NCBI RefSeq assembly: GCF_018603435.1
Contig: NZ_CP075682.1
Coordinates: 3,038,001-3,102,000, forward strand
DNA: 64,000 nucleotides
From: Chryseobacterium sp. ZHDP1
GTDB taxonomy: Bacteria > Bacteroidota > Bacteroidia > Flavobacteriales > Weeksellaceae
Direction of reading: 5' to 3'
Part shown: piece by piece, positions 16,638-24,776 of the stretch
Layout: every line of letters starts with the position of its first letter
Numbering within the stretch: the stretch's first letter is position 1
Program-made: the position numbers and the translations under genes
The notes under the pieces: generated by a model
Database searches by the model: none
What the model was told of the DNA's origin: nothing
The model's input: only the letters and a program-made list of their open reading frames with translations

Positions 16638-18434
16638 ATGAAAAACATACGAAATTTTTGCATAATCGCCCACATCGACCACGGTAAAAGTACTTTGGCG
16701 GATCGTCTTTTGGAATATACCAATACGGTGACTCAGAGAGAACTGCAGTCTCAGACACTGGATGATATGGATTTGGAGAAAGAACGTGGAATTACCATTA
16801 AATCCCACGCGATCCAGATGGATTATGAATATAAAGGAGAAAAATATATTTTAAACCTTATTGATACACCGGGACACGTAGATTTTTCTTACGAAGTTTC
16901 CCGTTCCATTGCTGCCTGCGAAGGAGCGCTTCTAATTGTAGATGCAGCACAGAGTATTCAGGCACAGACGATTAGTAATTTATATCTGGCACTGGAAAAC
17001 GATTTAACCATCATACCTATTCTGAATAAAATTGATCTTCCTTCCGCAAACCCTGAAGAAGTAACCGATGAAATCATGAACCTGATCGGTTGCGACTATG
17101 AAGATGTTTTAAGAGTTTCCGGAAAAACAGGAGAAGGAGTTCACCATTTGCTTGAGCAGATTGTAGAAAGAATTCCGGCTCCGGTAGGAGATCCGGATGC
17201 GCCGCTTCAGGCTTTGATCTTTGATTCGGTTTATAACCCGTTCAGAGGAATTGAGGCTTACTTCAAAGTGGTAAACGGAAGTATTTCTAAGAACGAAAAA
17301 ATTAAATTCTTCGCAACCGGAAAAGAATACGGAGCCGATGAGGTGGGAACACTGAAATTGAAACAGGTTCCTAAGAAATCGGTAGAATGTGGAGATGTAG
17401 GATATCTGGTTTCCGGAATTAAAGATGCTAGAGAAGTAAAAGTAGGTGATACAATCACCTCTTTTGAAAAACCTGCAGCAGGACCGATTGAAGGTTTCGA
17501 GGAAGTGAAACCAATGGTTTTTGCCGGAATTTATCCGATTGACTCTGAAGATTTTGAAGAATTAAGATTCTCTCTTGAAAAATTAAGACTGAATGATGCC
17601 TCTCTGGTTTTCGAACCTGAAAGCTCTGCTGCACTTGGTTTTGGTTTCCGTTGCGGGTTCTTAGGAATGCTTCACATGGAAATTGTTCAGGAAAGACTGG
17701 ACAGAGAGTTCAACATGAACGTGATTACAACGGTTCCCAACGTATCTTACTTCGGGTATACCAAAAAAGAACCTGAAGTTCCGATTATGATTAATAACCC
17801 TTCGGAAATGATGGATCCTACCACGATGGACAGAGTAGAAGAACCTTATATTAAAGCTTCTATCATCACAAAATCAGATTTTGTAGGTTCTGTTATGACA
17901 CTTTGTATCGAAAAAAGAGGAGAAATTGTTAACCAGAGTTACCTGACATCAGACAGAGTAGAATTAATCTTCAATATGCCTTTGGCTGAGGTGGTTTTCG
18001 ACTTCTACGACAGGCTGAAATCCATTTCTAAAGGGTATGCTTCATTCGATTATCATCCGATCGGTTTCAGAGCTTCCAAGCTTGTAAAAATGGACATCCT
18101 GATCAATGGAGATATGGTAGATGCTTTATCTTCATTGATTCACGATTCAAACGCCTATCACATTGGTAAAAAAATGTGTGAAAAACTTCGTGAGCTGATT
18201 CCGAGACAGCAGTTTGATATTGCCGTTCAGGCAGCGTTAGGAACGAAAGTTATTGCAAGAGAAACCATTAAAGCGTTAAGAAAAGACGTTACCGCAAAAT
18301 GTTACGGAGGAGATATTTCCAGAAAGCGTAAACTTTTGGAAAAGCAGAAAGAAGGTAAGAAAAAAATGAAGCAGATTGGTAGAGTAGAAGTACCGCAATC
18401 GGCGTTCATGGCTGTTTTGAAGCTGAATGATTAG
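16638..18434 (+). CDS. lepA: Elongation factor 4 (LepA) GTPase
   Basis: A full-length 598-residue translational GTPase that binds the ribosome and influences initiation and back-translocation. The P-loop AHIDHGKST spans residues 11-19, followed by switch motifs ([16 protein letters not shown]) and NKIDLP. The LepA-specific C-terminal domain ends with [17 protein letters not shown]. The next gene is separated by a strong terminator. Confidence 0.98.
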   Translation: MKNIRNFCIIAHIDHGKSTLADRLLEYTNTVTQRELQSQTLDDMDLEKERGITIKSHAIQMDYEYKGEKYILNLIDTPGHVDFSYEVSRSIAACEGALLIVDAAQSIQAQTISNLYLALENDLTIIPILNKIDLPSANPEEVTDEIMNLIGCDYEDVLRVSGKTGEGVHHLLEQIVERIPAPVGDPDAPLQALIFDSVYNPFRGIEAYFKVVNGSISKNEKIKFFATGKEYGADEVGTLKLKQVPKKSVECGDVGYLVSGIKDAREVKVGDTITSFEKPAAGPIEGFEEVKPMVFAGIYPIDSEDFEELRFSLEKLRLNDASLVFEPESSAALGFGFRCGFLGMLHMEIVQERLDREFNMNVITTVPNVSYFGYTKKEPEVPIMINNPSEMMDPTTMDRVEEPYIKASIITKSDFVGSVMTLCIEKRGEIVNQSYLTSDRVELIFNMPLAEVVFDFYDRLKSISKGYASFDYHPIGFRASKLVKMDILINGDMVDALSSLIHDSNAYHIGKKMCEKLRELIPRQQFDIAVQAALGTKVIARETIKALRKDVTAKCYGGDISRKRKLLEKQKEGKKKMKQIGRVEVPQSAFMAVLKLND

Positions 18435-18469
18435 TGAAAGAGCCAAGTAAAAAGGCAAAAGATAAAAGT

Positions 18470-18498
18470 AAATCCGCAGATTATTTCTGCGGATTTTT
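18470..18498 (+). terminator. lepA terminator
   Basis: AAATCCGCAGA and TCTGCGGATTT form a strong stem followed by T residues. Confidence 0.8.
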
Positions 18499-18521
18499 GT
18501 TTTTAAGATATGAATTCGTAA

Positions 18522-18544
18522 ATTTGTGTATTCATAACGCAAAT
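18522..18544. promoter_or_regulatory. Palindromic operator, site 1 (in front of the NrtR-like gene)
   Basis: ATTTGTGT and ACGCAAAT flank a 7-base centre, giving a 23-base palindrome with one arm mismatch. It ends 7 bases before the regulator start codon, a position suited to autorepression. The same pattern recurs at 19855, 19909 and 21477. Confidence 0.7.
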
Positions 18545-18551
18545 TAAAACA

Positions 18552-19247
18552 ATGGAGTCTCCAAAAAAATTACAGGATATAAAAGTGGCTGTAGATGCAG
18601 TAATTTTCGGATATTTTGATAAAAAAGATCTGCAGATCCTTCTCATTAAAAGAAATATTGAGCCCTTCAAAGGAGGTTGGGCGCTTCCCGGAGGTCTGGT
18701 TTTGGATGATGAAAACCTTGATGATGCCGTAAAACGCGAACTCCACGAAGAAGCAGGAATAAAGCCCGATTTTTTGGAGCAGCTTTACACTTTTGGAAAC
18801 GTCGGCCGCGATCCCCGAAACCGCGTTGTTTCTATTGCTTATTTAGGACTTGTCAATCCATCTTATCATGAGTTGTTTGCTGATTCTGATGCGGAAGATG
18901 CACAATGGTTCAGCGTGAATCAGCTCCCTAAACTGGCTTTTGATCATCAATCCATTATTGATATTGCCTTAAAAAGACTTCGCACGAAAATCCAGTATCA
19001 GCCGATCGGTTTTAATCTTTTAAACGATGAATTTGCCTTTTCTGATCTTGAAAACCTATACAAAACCATCATCGGAAAAGAAATAGACCGCCGTAATTTC
19101 CGCAAAAAGATCATGAGCTACGGATTGCTTAACGAAACCAATAATCTTAAAAAAGAAGGCAGCGGAAGACCCGGAAAACTCTTCACCTTCAATCAGGAAA
19201 AATACAGGGAACTCGAAGAGCAGGGATTTTATTTCGAAATCAAATAG
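18552..19247 (+). CDS. NrtR-type Nudix/winged-helix transcriptional regulator
   Basis: The N-terminal 150 residues are a Nudix domain. Its box, starting G48 with E54, then KREL and EEAGI ending at residue 70, matches the full consensus, so hydrolase activity is not excluded. The C-terminal part (about 150-231) has the winged-helix features of the NrtR family (RRNFRKKI, then GSGRPGKLFTF). NrtR proteins sense ADP-ribose or related NAD metabolites and usually repress NAD or sugar genes. The gene opens a cluster of ADP-ribose genes and carries a palindromic operator just upstream. In Bacteroides a related Nudix regulator controls arabinose use, so the effector here is uncertain. Confidence 0.85.
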   Translation: MESPKKLQDIKVAVDAVIFGYFDKKDLQILLIKRNIEPFKGGWALPGGLVLDDENLDDAVKRELHEEAGIKPDFLEQLYTFGNVGRDPRNRVVSIAYLGLVNPSYHELFADSDAEDAQWFSVNQLPKLAFDHQSIIDIALKRLRTKIQYQPIGFNLLNDEFAFSDLENLYKTIIGKEIDRRNFRKKIMSYGLLNETNNLKKEGSGRPGKLFTFNQEKYRELEEQGFYFEIK

Positions 19248-19854
19248 TTTTTCTTAAACACAAAAAGCACAAATATTTACACGAATTTTCACGAAAAATT
19301 CTTTTCTGTGTTCGCTGTCATTCAGAATGAAGCGAAGCGGAATGAAGAGTTTTTAAACTCAATAATAGATTCTTCCTTCGTTAGAATGACACAGTGTGTA
19401 TATATTTTACCCTCTATATTAATTGATTAAAAATTTGCGCCATTTGCGAAAACATTTGTGCCATTTGTGTTTAAAAAAAATCAGCTTACCAAGTCAATTA
19501 CGATTCCAATATCAATATCAATAGAAACGGACTTAGTCCGTTCTTTCAATAAAATTTCAATTGGCTTTAGCCTAAACATAAAAACCAATAAATACTAGTG
19601 TCCATTGTGAAAAACATTTGCGCCATTCGTGTTTAAATAAAATAATTTTTCAATTCAGAAATCTTAATTGGCTTTAGCCTAAACATAAAACCAATAAATA
19701 CTTGTGTCCTTTGTGAAAAACATTTGTGCCCCTTGTGTTTAAATAAAATAATTTCAAACCGGCTTTAGCCAAAATCTAAAGCATAAATAAAATTTGCGCC
19801 ATTCGTGTTTCAATAAAATAAATTTTTAACATTGAAAATCAATCAATTAAAATA
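19248..19854. repeat. Intergenic block of degenerate short repeats
   Basis: No gene is visible. The block holds degenerate units with the core (T)GCGCCATT or TGTGCCATT, each followed by CGTGTTTAAA or TGTGTTTAAA. Copies lie near 19431-19475, 19617-19640, 19720-19745 and 19790-19812. The middle ones are joined to GGCTTTAGCC palindromes (near 19561, 19671 and 19760), and a CGGACTTAGTCCG palindrome lies near 19528. Such units are non-coding and look like genus-specific intergenic repeats. Confidence 0.65.
19316..19391. repeat. MITE-like element with TGTCATTC / GAATGACA ends
   Basis: A 76-base segment starts TGTCATTC and ends GAATGACA as inverted ends, with inner GAATGAAGCGAAG and CTTCCTTCG segments. 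Related TGTCATT repeats occur at 48104-48138 and, degraded, at 33601-33641. No coding content is seen. Confidence 0.55.
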
Positions 19855-19877
19855 TTTAGCGTAAAAATAACACAAAT
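19855..19877. promoter_or_regulatory. Palindromic operator, site 2 (upstream of NADAR)
   Basis: GCGT and ACAC are separated by AAAAATA, with ACAC followed by AAAT. Spacing is the same as in sites 1, 3 and 4. It lies 54 bases before the NADAR site 3. Confidence 0.62.
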
Positions 19878-19908
19878 AAATTTGGAAGATAAAATCATAT
19901 TCCTTTAA

Positions 19909-19931
19909 ATTTGTGTAAAAATAACGCAATC
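19909..19931. promoter_or_regulatory. Palindromic operator, site 3 (abuts the NADAR start codon)
   Basis: ATTTGTGT and ACGCAATC flank AAAAATA and end directly at the NADAR ATG (19932). Binding here would block initiation. Together with site 2 it makes a tandem pair. Confidence 0.68.
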
Positions 19932-20474
19932 ATGAAATATACATTAAATAATACCATCGAAAAATTTCATCAAAAAGAAAATCCAGAATTTCTTTTCTTT
20001 TGGGGACACACCGTGAAAGATGAAATTACAAAAGCCTGCTTCAGTCAGTGGTTTCCTTTTGAGTTTGAAGAAAACGGAATCATGTACAAAACAGCAGAAC
20101 ATTATATGATGGCCGGAAAAGCGAGATTATTTAATGATCATGAAATTTTAGAGCAAATTTTAAAATCAGAAACTCCGAATCAGGCAAAAAGTTTAGGCAG
20201 AAAAGTCAGAAATTTTGATCCTCAAGTTTGGGATGAGCATAAATATGAAATTGTAAAACAAGGAAATCTATTAAAGTTTTCTCAAAACGAAAAATTTAAA
20301 GAATTTCTGCTTTCAACAGCCGATAGAATTTTAGTTGAGGCAAGTCCGTACGACAAAATCTGGGGAATCGGAATGCTGGAAACCAATGCAAAAGCAAAAG
20401 ATCCTTCAAAATGGAATGGTGAAAATTTATTAGGATTTGCTTTGATGGAAGTAAGAGACGAATTAAGAGGGTAA
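19932..20474 (+). CDS. NADAR (YbiA-family) protein
   Basis: The start at 19932 is chosen because it follows operator site 3 directly and the family N-terminus begins soon after. The 180-residue protein shows NADAR family signatures: FFWGH, CFSQWFPFEF, TAEHYMMAGKARLF, LGRKV and LVEASPYDKIWGIGM. NADAR proteins act on ADP-ribose derivatives; E. coli YbiA is linked to riboflavin-intermediate breakdown, and other members remove ADP-ribose from guanine bases. Here it is the first enzyme gene after the regulator. The precise substrate cannot be read from the sequence. Confidence 0.92.
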   Translation: MKYTLNNTIEKFHQKENPEFLFFWGHTVKDEITKACFSQWFPFEFEENGIMYKTAEHYMMAGKARLFNDHEILEQILKSETPNQAKSLGRKVRNFDPQVWDEHKYEIVKQGNLLKFSQNEKFKEFLLSTADRILVEASPYDKIWGIGMLETNAKAKDPSKWNGENLLGFALMEVRDELRG

Positions 20475-20505
20475 AAACACAATAACCGTAAACCAATTAG
20501 AAATC

Positions 20506-21054
20506 ATGAAAAAAAAAGAACTCCATCCTCAGATATTTTTAATAGAAAATTTCCTTTCCGATCAGGAATGCGATCATTATATTGAAATGACGAAGGATAA
20601 AGTCTTTGAGGAAGCAAAAATCAATATGAGAGGACGTCAAGTCATGAACAAAGGAATCCGAAACAACGACAGATTGATGATTTTTGATAATAATTTAGCC
20701 GAAAATCTTTATGAAAGAGCAGTTGAATTTCTTCCTCAGATTCATGACAATTATGAAGTTTCGGGTTTTAATGAAATGTTCAGAATTTATAAATATTCTC
20801 CGGGACAGCAGTTTAAAATGCATCACGATGGAAGCTACATCAGAAATGAGAATGAAAAAAGCTTTTACACTTTTTTAATCTATCTGAATGACGATTTTGA
20901 AGGCGGAGAAACAGAGTTTGAAAATCTGTTCACTGTAGCTCCGAAGAAAGGTTCGGCATTGGTTTTCTATCATCCTTTGAGACACGAAGGAAAAACACTG
21001 ATCTGCGGACAAAAGTATGTTTTAAGAACAGATGTAATGTATTTAAAGATTTAA
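20506..21054 (+). CDS. 2OG-Fe(II) oxygenase (prolyl-4-hydroxylase-like)
   Basis: A 182-residue double-stranded beta-helix dioxygenase. The iron triad is visible as His106-x-Asp108 (MHHDGSY) and His160 (LRHEG), and the 2-oxoglutarate-binding Arg174 lies in YVLRTDVMY. Proteins of this type hydroxylate prolyl residues or other substrates. It starts 31 bases after the NADAR gene and 2 bases before the next gene, so it is probably in the same transcript. Its connection with ADP-ribose chemistry is unknown. Confidence 0.88.
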   Translation: MKKKELHPQIFLIENFLSDQECDHYIEMTKDKVFEEAKINMRGRQVMNKGIRNNDRLMIFDNNLAENLYERAVEFLPQIHDNYEVSGFNEMFRIYKYSPGQQFKMHHDGSYIRNENEKSFYTFLIYLNDDFEGGETEFENLFTVAPKKGSALVFYHPLRHEGKTLICGQKYVLRTDVMYLKI

Positions 21055-21056
21055 AA

Positions 21057-21461
21057 ATGAAAAAGATATATGTCTCAGGAAACGGAAATGTATCCTGGGA
21101 AAAGTTTCAGCAGTTTTATATTGAACCGTTAAAGAAATTCAGCCTTGATGATTGTGAATTTATCATTGGTGATTTTTCAGGAACCGATACGTTAATGATG
21201 GAATTTTTAAAAGATAAAACAGAGAACGTAACCATTCTTCATGTTGGAAGAAGACCGAGATATTTTGCCAATTCTTTTAAAACAAAAGCTGAAAAATGGA
21301 AAGTTATCGGAGGTTTTACTTCAAATTATGAAAGAGATACCTTTGGAATTGATCTATGCACTCATTTTCTGGCGGTTGATTTCAATACCGATGAAAAAAG
21401 AAAAAGCGGAACATTAAAAAATATCGAAAAGTGTTTTGCTCTGAATAAAATAAAAGTGTAA
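21057..21461 (+). CDS. SLOG-like (YspA/DUF2493-type) small protein
   Basis: A 134-residue protein that resembles the SLOG superfamily, Rossmann-like domains that bind nucleotide derivatives. It opens with KIYVSGNG and has the central segment FIIGDFSGTDTLMMEFLK, close in shape to the GDARGADxLxxEW motif of YspA-like proteins. A putative nucleotide site is therefore plausible. It lies 2 bases after the oxygenase gene. I could not place it in a specific family with certainty. Confidence 0.55.
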   Translation: MKKIYVSGNGNVSWEKFQQFYIEPLKKFSLDDCEFIIGDFSGTDTLMMEFLKDKTENVTILHVGRRPRYFANSFKTKAEKWKVIGGFTSNYERDTFGIDLCTHFLAVDFNTDEKRKSGTLKNIEKCFALNKIKV

Positions 21462-21476
21462 AAAATTTTACCCATA

Positions 21477-21499
21477 ATTTGCGTAAAAAATACACGAAA
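21477..21499. promoter_or_regulatory. Palindromic operator, site 4 (upstream of the SPFH gene)
   Basis: ATTTGCGT and ACACGAAA flank AAAAAAT with the same 7-base spacing as the other three sites. It lies 35 bases before the SPFH start, where a promoter would be. Confidence 0.65.
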
Positions 21500-21533
21500 A
21501 TTAACAAATTGTTTCACTAAAAATCATAAAGCT

Positions 21534-22538
21534 ATGTTTGGATTTACACACATCAAATTTGATTCTATGACGTACGTTCTTCATTTTAAAAATGGAAAGA
21601 TCGCCAGAGAAGGAAGAGGCTTATCGTTCTTTTATTTCGCTCCCAATTCGTCTATTGTAGCGATTCCGTTGGGAAGTAACGATCTGCCGTTTATCTTTAA
21701 TGAAAACACGAACGATTATCAGACCGTGAAAATTCAGGGACAGATCAGCTATAAAGTGACCGATCCGAAAGCTCTTTCCAACACGCTGGATTTTACCGTG
21801 GATGGAGAAGGAGTTTACAAAAAGAATGACATTGAAAAGCTGAACCAGAGAATCATCAATCTCGCACAGACAGCGACTTCATCATTCATTCATCAGCTCA
21901 ATTTAAAAGATGCTATCCGTTCTGCCAAACAGATTGAAGATCATATTCTGAAAGGATTAATCGATTCCGAATCCATTAAAAGCATGGGAATTGAAATTTT
22001 GGGAGCCAATATTTTAGCGGTTCAGACCACTCCCGAAATGGCAAGAGCGCTGGAAACGGAAACAAGGGAAAAACTCCAGCAGCAAGCCGATGAAGCGATT
22101 TATGAAAGAAGAAATTTTGCAGTGGAACAGGAAAGAAAGATCAAGGAATCTGAACTGAATACGGAAATTGCGGTTGAAGAAAAGCAAAAGCAGATTGAAG
22201 AAAAAAGGATGGAAACCGAAGTTCAGCAGGAAGAAAACAACAGAATTCTTCGTGAAATGAAAATTGCCGCCGATATTTCTGTAGAAAACCAGAGAAAAAA
22301 ACTGATCGAGCAAAAAACGGAAAACGACAGAAAAGAAGCAGAGACTCAAGGTTATATTCTGGAAACTTCCTTAAAGCCTTACAAAGAAATCGACTGGAAA
22401 GTCCTCACTGCTTTGAGCGGAAGACAGGATGCGAGAAATAACATCGCTTTAGCGTTCAGAGAATTGGCAGAAAACGCCGGGAAAATAGGAAACCTGAATA
22501 TAAGTCCTGATTTGTTGGATACTATTTTGAAAAAGTAA
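21534..22538 (+). CDS. SPFH/Band 7 domain protein
   Basis: A 334-residue protein with an N-terminal SPFH (stomatin/prohibitin-like) domain (about residues 10-180) followed by a long charged coiled coil (about 180-275) rich in Glu, Lys and Gln. SPFH proteins form membrane-associated cages or scaffolds and are frequent partners of defence and stress genes. No obvious N-terminal TM segment is seen. It has its own operator-like palindrome (21477-21499), which suggests control by the same regulator as the NADAR gene. Confidence 0.85.
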   Translation: MFGFTHIKFDSMTYVLHFKNGKIAREGRGLSFFYFAPNSSIVAIPLGSNDLPFIFNENTNDYQTVKIQGQISYKVTDPKALSNTLDFTVDGEGVYKKNDIEKLNQRIINLAQTATSSFIHQLNLKDAIRSAKQIEDHILKGLIDSESIKSMGIEILGANILAVQTTPEMARALETETREKLQQQADEAIYERRNFAVEQERKIKESELNTEIAVEEKQKQIEEKRMETEVQQEENNRILREMKIAADISVENQRKKLIEQKTENDRKEAETQGYILETSLKPYKEIDWKVLTALSGRQDARNNIALAFRELAENAGKIGNLNISPDLLDTILKK

Positions 22539-22610
22539 AAGGCTGGAAGAAGGAAGAGCGAAGTTGGAAGCAGTTAACAGTCTCCAAAAAAATGACAAAA
22601 TAGGTTATCG

Positions 22611-22690
22611 TCTTTGCTGAGCAGAGCGCCTTTGCGAACCTTAAAAAAGTTTAGTAGTAAAATAAAAACTTTGCGGACTTTGCGTTAAAA
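22611..22690 (+). repeat. Island repeat R1 (before the NAD kinase-like gene)
   Basis: A repeat with the blocks CGCCTTTGCGAAC, TTTAGTAGTAA and CTTTGCGGACTTTGCGTTAA. Related copies are R2-R7 (23714, 23893, 24484, 24680, 28681, 33657). Each lies upstream of a gene or gene fragment. Confidence 0.85.
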
Positions 22691-22714
22691 AAAAACTTCT
22701 GAATAATTAAAAAA

Positions 22715-23626
22715 ATGAAAGTAGAATACGCCATCATTATTAAAAATAAAACCCGCCTTGAGTCTCTGGTGGAAAGATTCAACACGCAGGCTCAGGCGAA
22801 GTTTTATATTGAAAGTTCCGGAGGAAATTTTCAGGAATATGTGGATGAACACGAAAAATTCGGTCAGTCGTTTCTGGAAGTTCAGACCCAGCTTTCCAAA
22901 ATCATTAAAAATAAAGTGATTGAAAGAGAGTTTGTTCCCTCCTACATTTTCTCCGAAAACAATTTGATTGTGGTGGTCGGACAGGACGGTTTGGTAGCCA
23001 ATGTTGCCAAATATTCCAAACACATTCCCATCATTGCGGTGAATCCCGATCCCGAAAGGTATGACGGCGTTTTACTTCCCTTCACAGCAAAAAACTTTTT
23101 AAAAGGAGTACAAGCTGTGATGAACAGAAATTTTAGTTCAAAAAAAATGAAGTTTGCTGAAGCCGTACTGAATGACGGACAAAAATTACGGGCAGTGAAT
23201 GATTTATTTGTAGGAATTTCTTCCCATTCTTCCGCACGATATAAAATCATGCTGAACGGAAAAGAAGAGATGCACTCTTCCAGCGGAATCATTATTTCCA
23301 CAAAAACAGGAAGTACAGGCTGGCTGAGTTCCATTTTCAATATGGCGTTCGGAATTTTAGGCGAAACAGCTTTAAAATATCCGCAGCTGAATGAAGAAGA
23401 TTTGTATTTTGCAGTAAGAGAACCTTTCAAAAGCATCCGAACGCAGACCGATATCTGCAGCGGAAAACTGAAAAAAGGAAACAAATTAATCATCGAATCA
23501 CTAATGCCGAATAATGGTTTTATATTTAGTGACGGAATTGAGCAGGATTTTCTACAGTTCAACAGCGGAGCAACAGCAGAAATCAGGCTTTCTGACGATG
23601 AAGCCGTTTTAGTTTTAAATAAATAA
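22715..23626 (+). CDS. NAD(+)/NADH kinase-like protein
   Basis: A 303-residue protein related to NAD kinases. The GGDG motif that binds phosphate appears as GQDG (residues 89-92), so the second Gly is replaced by Gln. The second-domain signature TKTGSTGW (197-203) and an NPDPERYDG segment are present. It could still phosphorylate NAD, or it could be a divergent family member with another substrate. A housekeeping NAD kinase would be expected elsewhere in the genome. It follows island repeat R1. Confidence 0.75.
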   Translation: MKVEYAIIIKNKTRLESLVERFNTQAQAKFYIESSGGNFQEYVDEHEKFGQSFLEVQTQLSKIIKNKVIEREFVPSYIFSENNLIVVVGQDGLVANVAKYSKHIPIIAVNPDPERYDGVLLPFTAKNFLKGVQAVMNRNFSSKKMKFAEAVLNDGQKLRAVNDLFVGISSHSSARYKIMLNGKEEMHSSSGIIISTKTGSTGWLSSIFNMAFGILGETALKYPQLNEEDLYFAVREPFKSIRTQTDICSGKLKKGNKLIIESLMPNNGFIFSDGIEQDFLQFNSGATAEIRLSDDEAVLVLNK

Positions 23627-23631
23627 TAACT

Positions 23632-23697
23632 ATGAAAACAATAATATATTTGAAAGATAAAGATAACGCAACAAATCAGGTATTATCAGAAATTTGA
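23632..23697 (+). pseudogene. Truncated copy 1 of the macro gene 5' end
   Basis: A 21-codon frame starts MKTIIYLKDKDNATNQ, similar to the start of the intact macro gene (MKTIKYLKGDATNPQ). It begins 5 bases after the NAD kinase-like gene and stops with TGA. Confidence 0.6.
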
Positions 23698-23713
23698 AAT
23701 CTTATGTAGAAAA

Positions 23714-23808
23714 AATCTTTGAGAGCTTAGCTAAGTAGAACGCCTTTGCAAACTTAAAAACAGTTAGTGATAAATAAAATCTTAGCGGACTTTGCGTTAA
23801 AAAATAAA
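23714..23808 (+). repeat. Island repeat R2
   Basis: A copy of the R repeat with AGCTTAGCTAAGTAGAACGC and a diverged middle (CAGTTAGTGATAA). It precedes a second truncated macro start. Confidence 0.8.
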
Positions 23809-23814
23809 AACAAC

Positions 23815-23898
23815 ATGAAAACAATAAAATATTTAAAATGCAACGCAGCAAACCCTCAAGTTGAAGGAGTAGATCATTTCCATATTATAAAACTCTGA
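23815..23898 (+). pseudogene. Truncated copy 2 of the macro gene 5' end
   Basis: A 27-codon frame begins MKTIKYLKCNAANPQVEG, matching the intact gene's first 18 residues except for a few changes, then leaves the family sequence and stops at 23896-23898 within repeat R3. Confidence 0.75.
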
Positions 23899-23980
23899 GA
23901 TCTTAGCTGAGTAGAACGCCTTTGCGAACTTAAAAACATTTAGTAGTAACAAAAAACTTTGCGGACTTTGCGTTAAAAAA
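23893..23980 (+). repeat. Island repeat R3 (before the intact macro gene)
   Basis: A copy of the R repeat including GATCTTAGCTGAGTAGAACG and CTTTGCGGACTTTGCGTTAA. It ends 5 bases before the ATG of the intact macro gene. Confidence 0.85.
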
Positions 23981-23985
23981 AAACC

Positions 23986-24459
23986 ATGAAAACAATAAAA
24001 TATTTAAAAGGCGACGCAACAAACCCTCAAGCTGAAGGAAACAAAATTATCGCACACATCTGCAACGACATCGGAGGTTGGGGAAAAGGTTTTGTCTTAG
24101 CCATTTCAAATCGTTGGAAAAAGCCGGAAAACGAGTATAGAAAATGGTTTCAGGATGCTGAAAATTTTAATCTCGGAGAAATCCAGACCGTTCAGGTTGA
24201 AGAAGATATTTGGATTTGCAACATGATTGGTCAGCATAAAATAAAAACCAATTCAAAAGGAATTTCCCCGATTCGTTATGAAGCCGTTGAAAAATGCCTT
24301 GAAAAGCTTTCTGATGGAGCAAAAAAATTAAATGCGACAGTTCATATGCCAAGAATCGGTTGCGGTTTGGCAGGCGGAAAATGGGAAGAAATCGAGCCAA
24401 TTATCGAAAGAACACTGCTGAAAAACAATGTGGCTTTTTTTGTTTATGATTTCGAATAA
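23986..24459 (+). CDS. Macro-domain ADP-ribose-binding protein (type with GDAT / CNDIGGWG)
   Basis: A single macro domain of 157 residues. The start MKTIKYLKGDAT, the segment IIAHICNDIGGWGKGFV and the later RIGCGLAGGKWEEIEPII match the bacterial macro proteins related to the TARG1/ALC1 group. Such domains bind ADP-ribose, and several remove it from acidic residues or nucleic acids. Three truncated copies of its 5' end lie around it. A conserved NAD-metabolite role is likely; deacylase or hydrolase activity is not shown. Confidence 0.9.
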   Translation: MKTIKYLKGDATNPQAEGNKIIAHICNDIGGWGKGFVLAISNRWKKPENEYRKWFQDAENFNLGEIQTVQVEEDIWICNMIGQHKIKTNSKGISPIRYEAVEKCLEKLSDGAKKLNATVHMPRIGCGLAGGKWEEIEPIIERTLLKNNVAFFVYDFE

Positions 24460-24483
24460 TTGACTATTTAAAATTTGGCAAAA

Positions 24484-24577
24484 AATCTTTGAGATCTTAG
24501 CTAAGTAGGACGCCTTTGCGAACTTAAAAACGTTTAGTAGTAAATAAAACCTCTGCGGACTTTGCGTTTAAAAAAAT
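24484..24577 (+). repeat. Island repeat R4
   Basis: A copy of the R repeat with GATCTTAGCTAAGTAGGACG and CTCTGCGGACTTTGCGTTTA, followed by a third truncated macro start. Confidence 0.85.
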
Positions 24578-24588
24578 TAAAACAAACC

Positions 24589-24639
24589 ATGAAAACAATA
24601 AAATATTTAAAATGCGACGCAACAAATGCTCAAGTTTAA
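24589..24639 (+). pseudogene. Truncated copy 3 of the macro gene 5' end
   Basis: A 16-codon frame, MKTIKYLKCDATNAQV, ends in TAA. Compared with the intact gene it has K-C in place of K-G at the residue before DAT, and it stops after residue 16. Confidence 0.75.
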
Positions 24640-24679
24640 TGAAACAGATCATTATCAAAAATAATAAATTTAATAGAAC

Positions 24680-24766
24680 TCTGAGATCTTAGCTAAGTAG
24701 AACGCCTTTGCGAACTTAAAAACATTTAGTAGTAACAAAAAACTCTGCGGACTTTGCGTTAAAAAA
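24680..24766 (+). repeat. Island repeat R5 (before the PARG gene)
   Basis: A copy of the R repeat with CTCTGAGATCTTAGCTAAGT and ACTCTGCGGACTTTGCGTTA. The downstream gene starts 10 bases later. Confidence 0.85.
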
Positions 24767-24776
24767 TAAAAATAAC

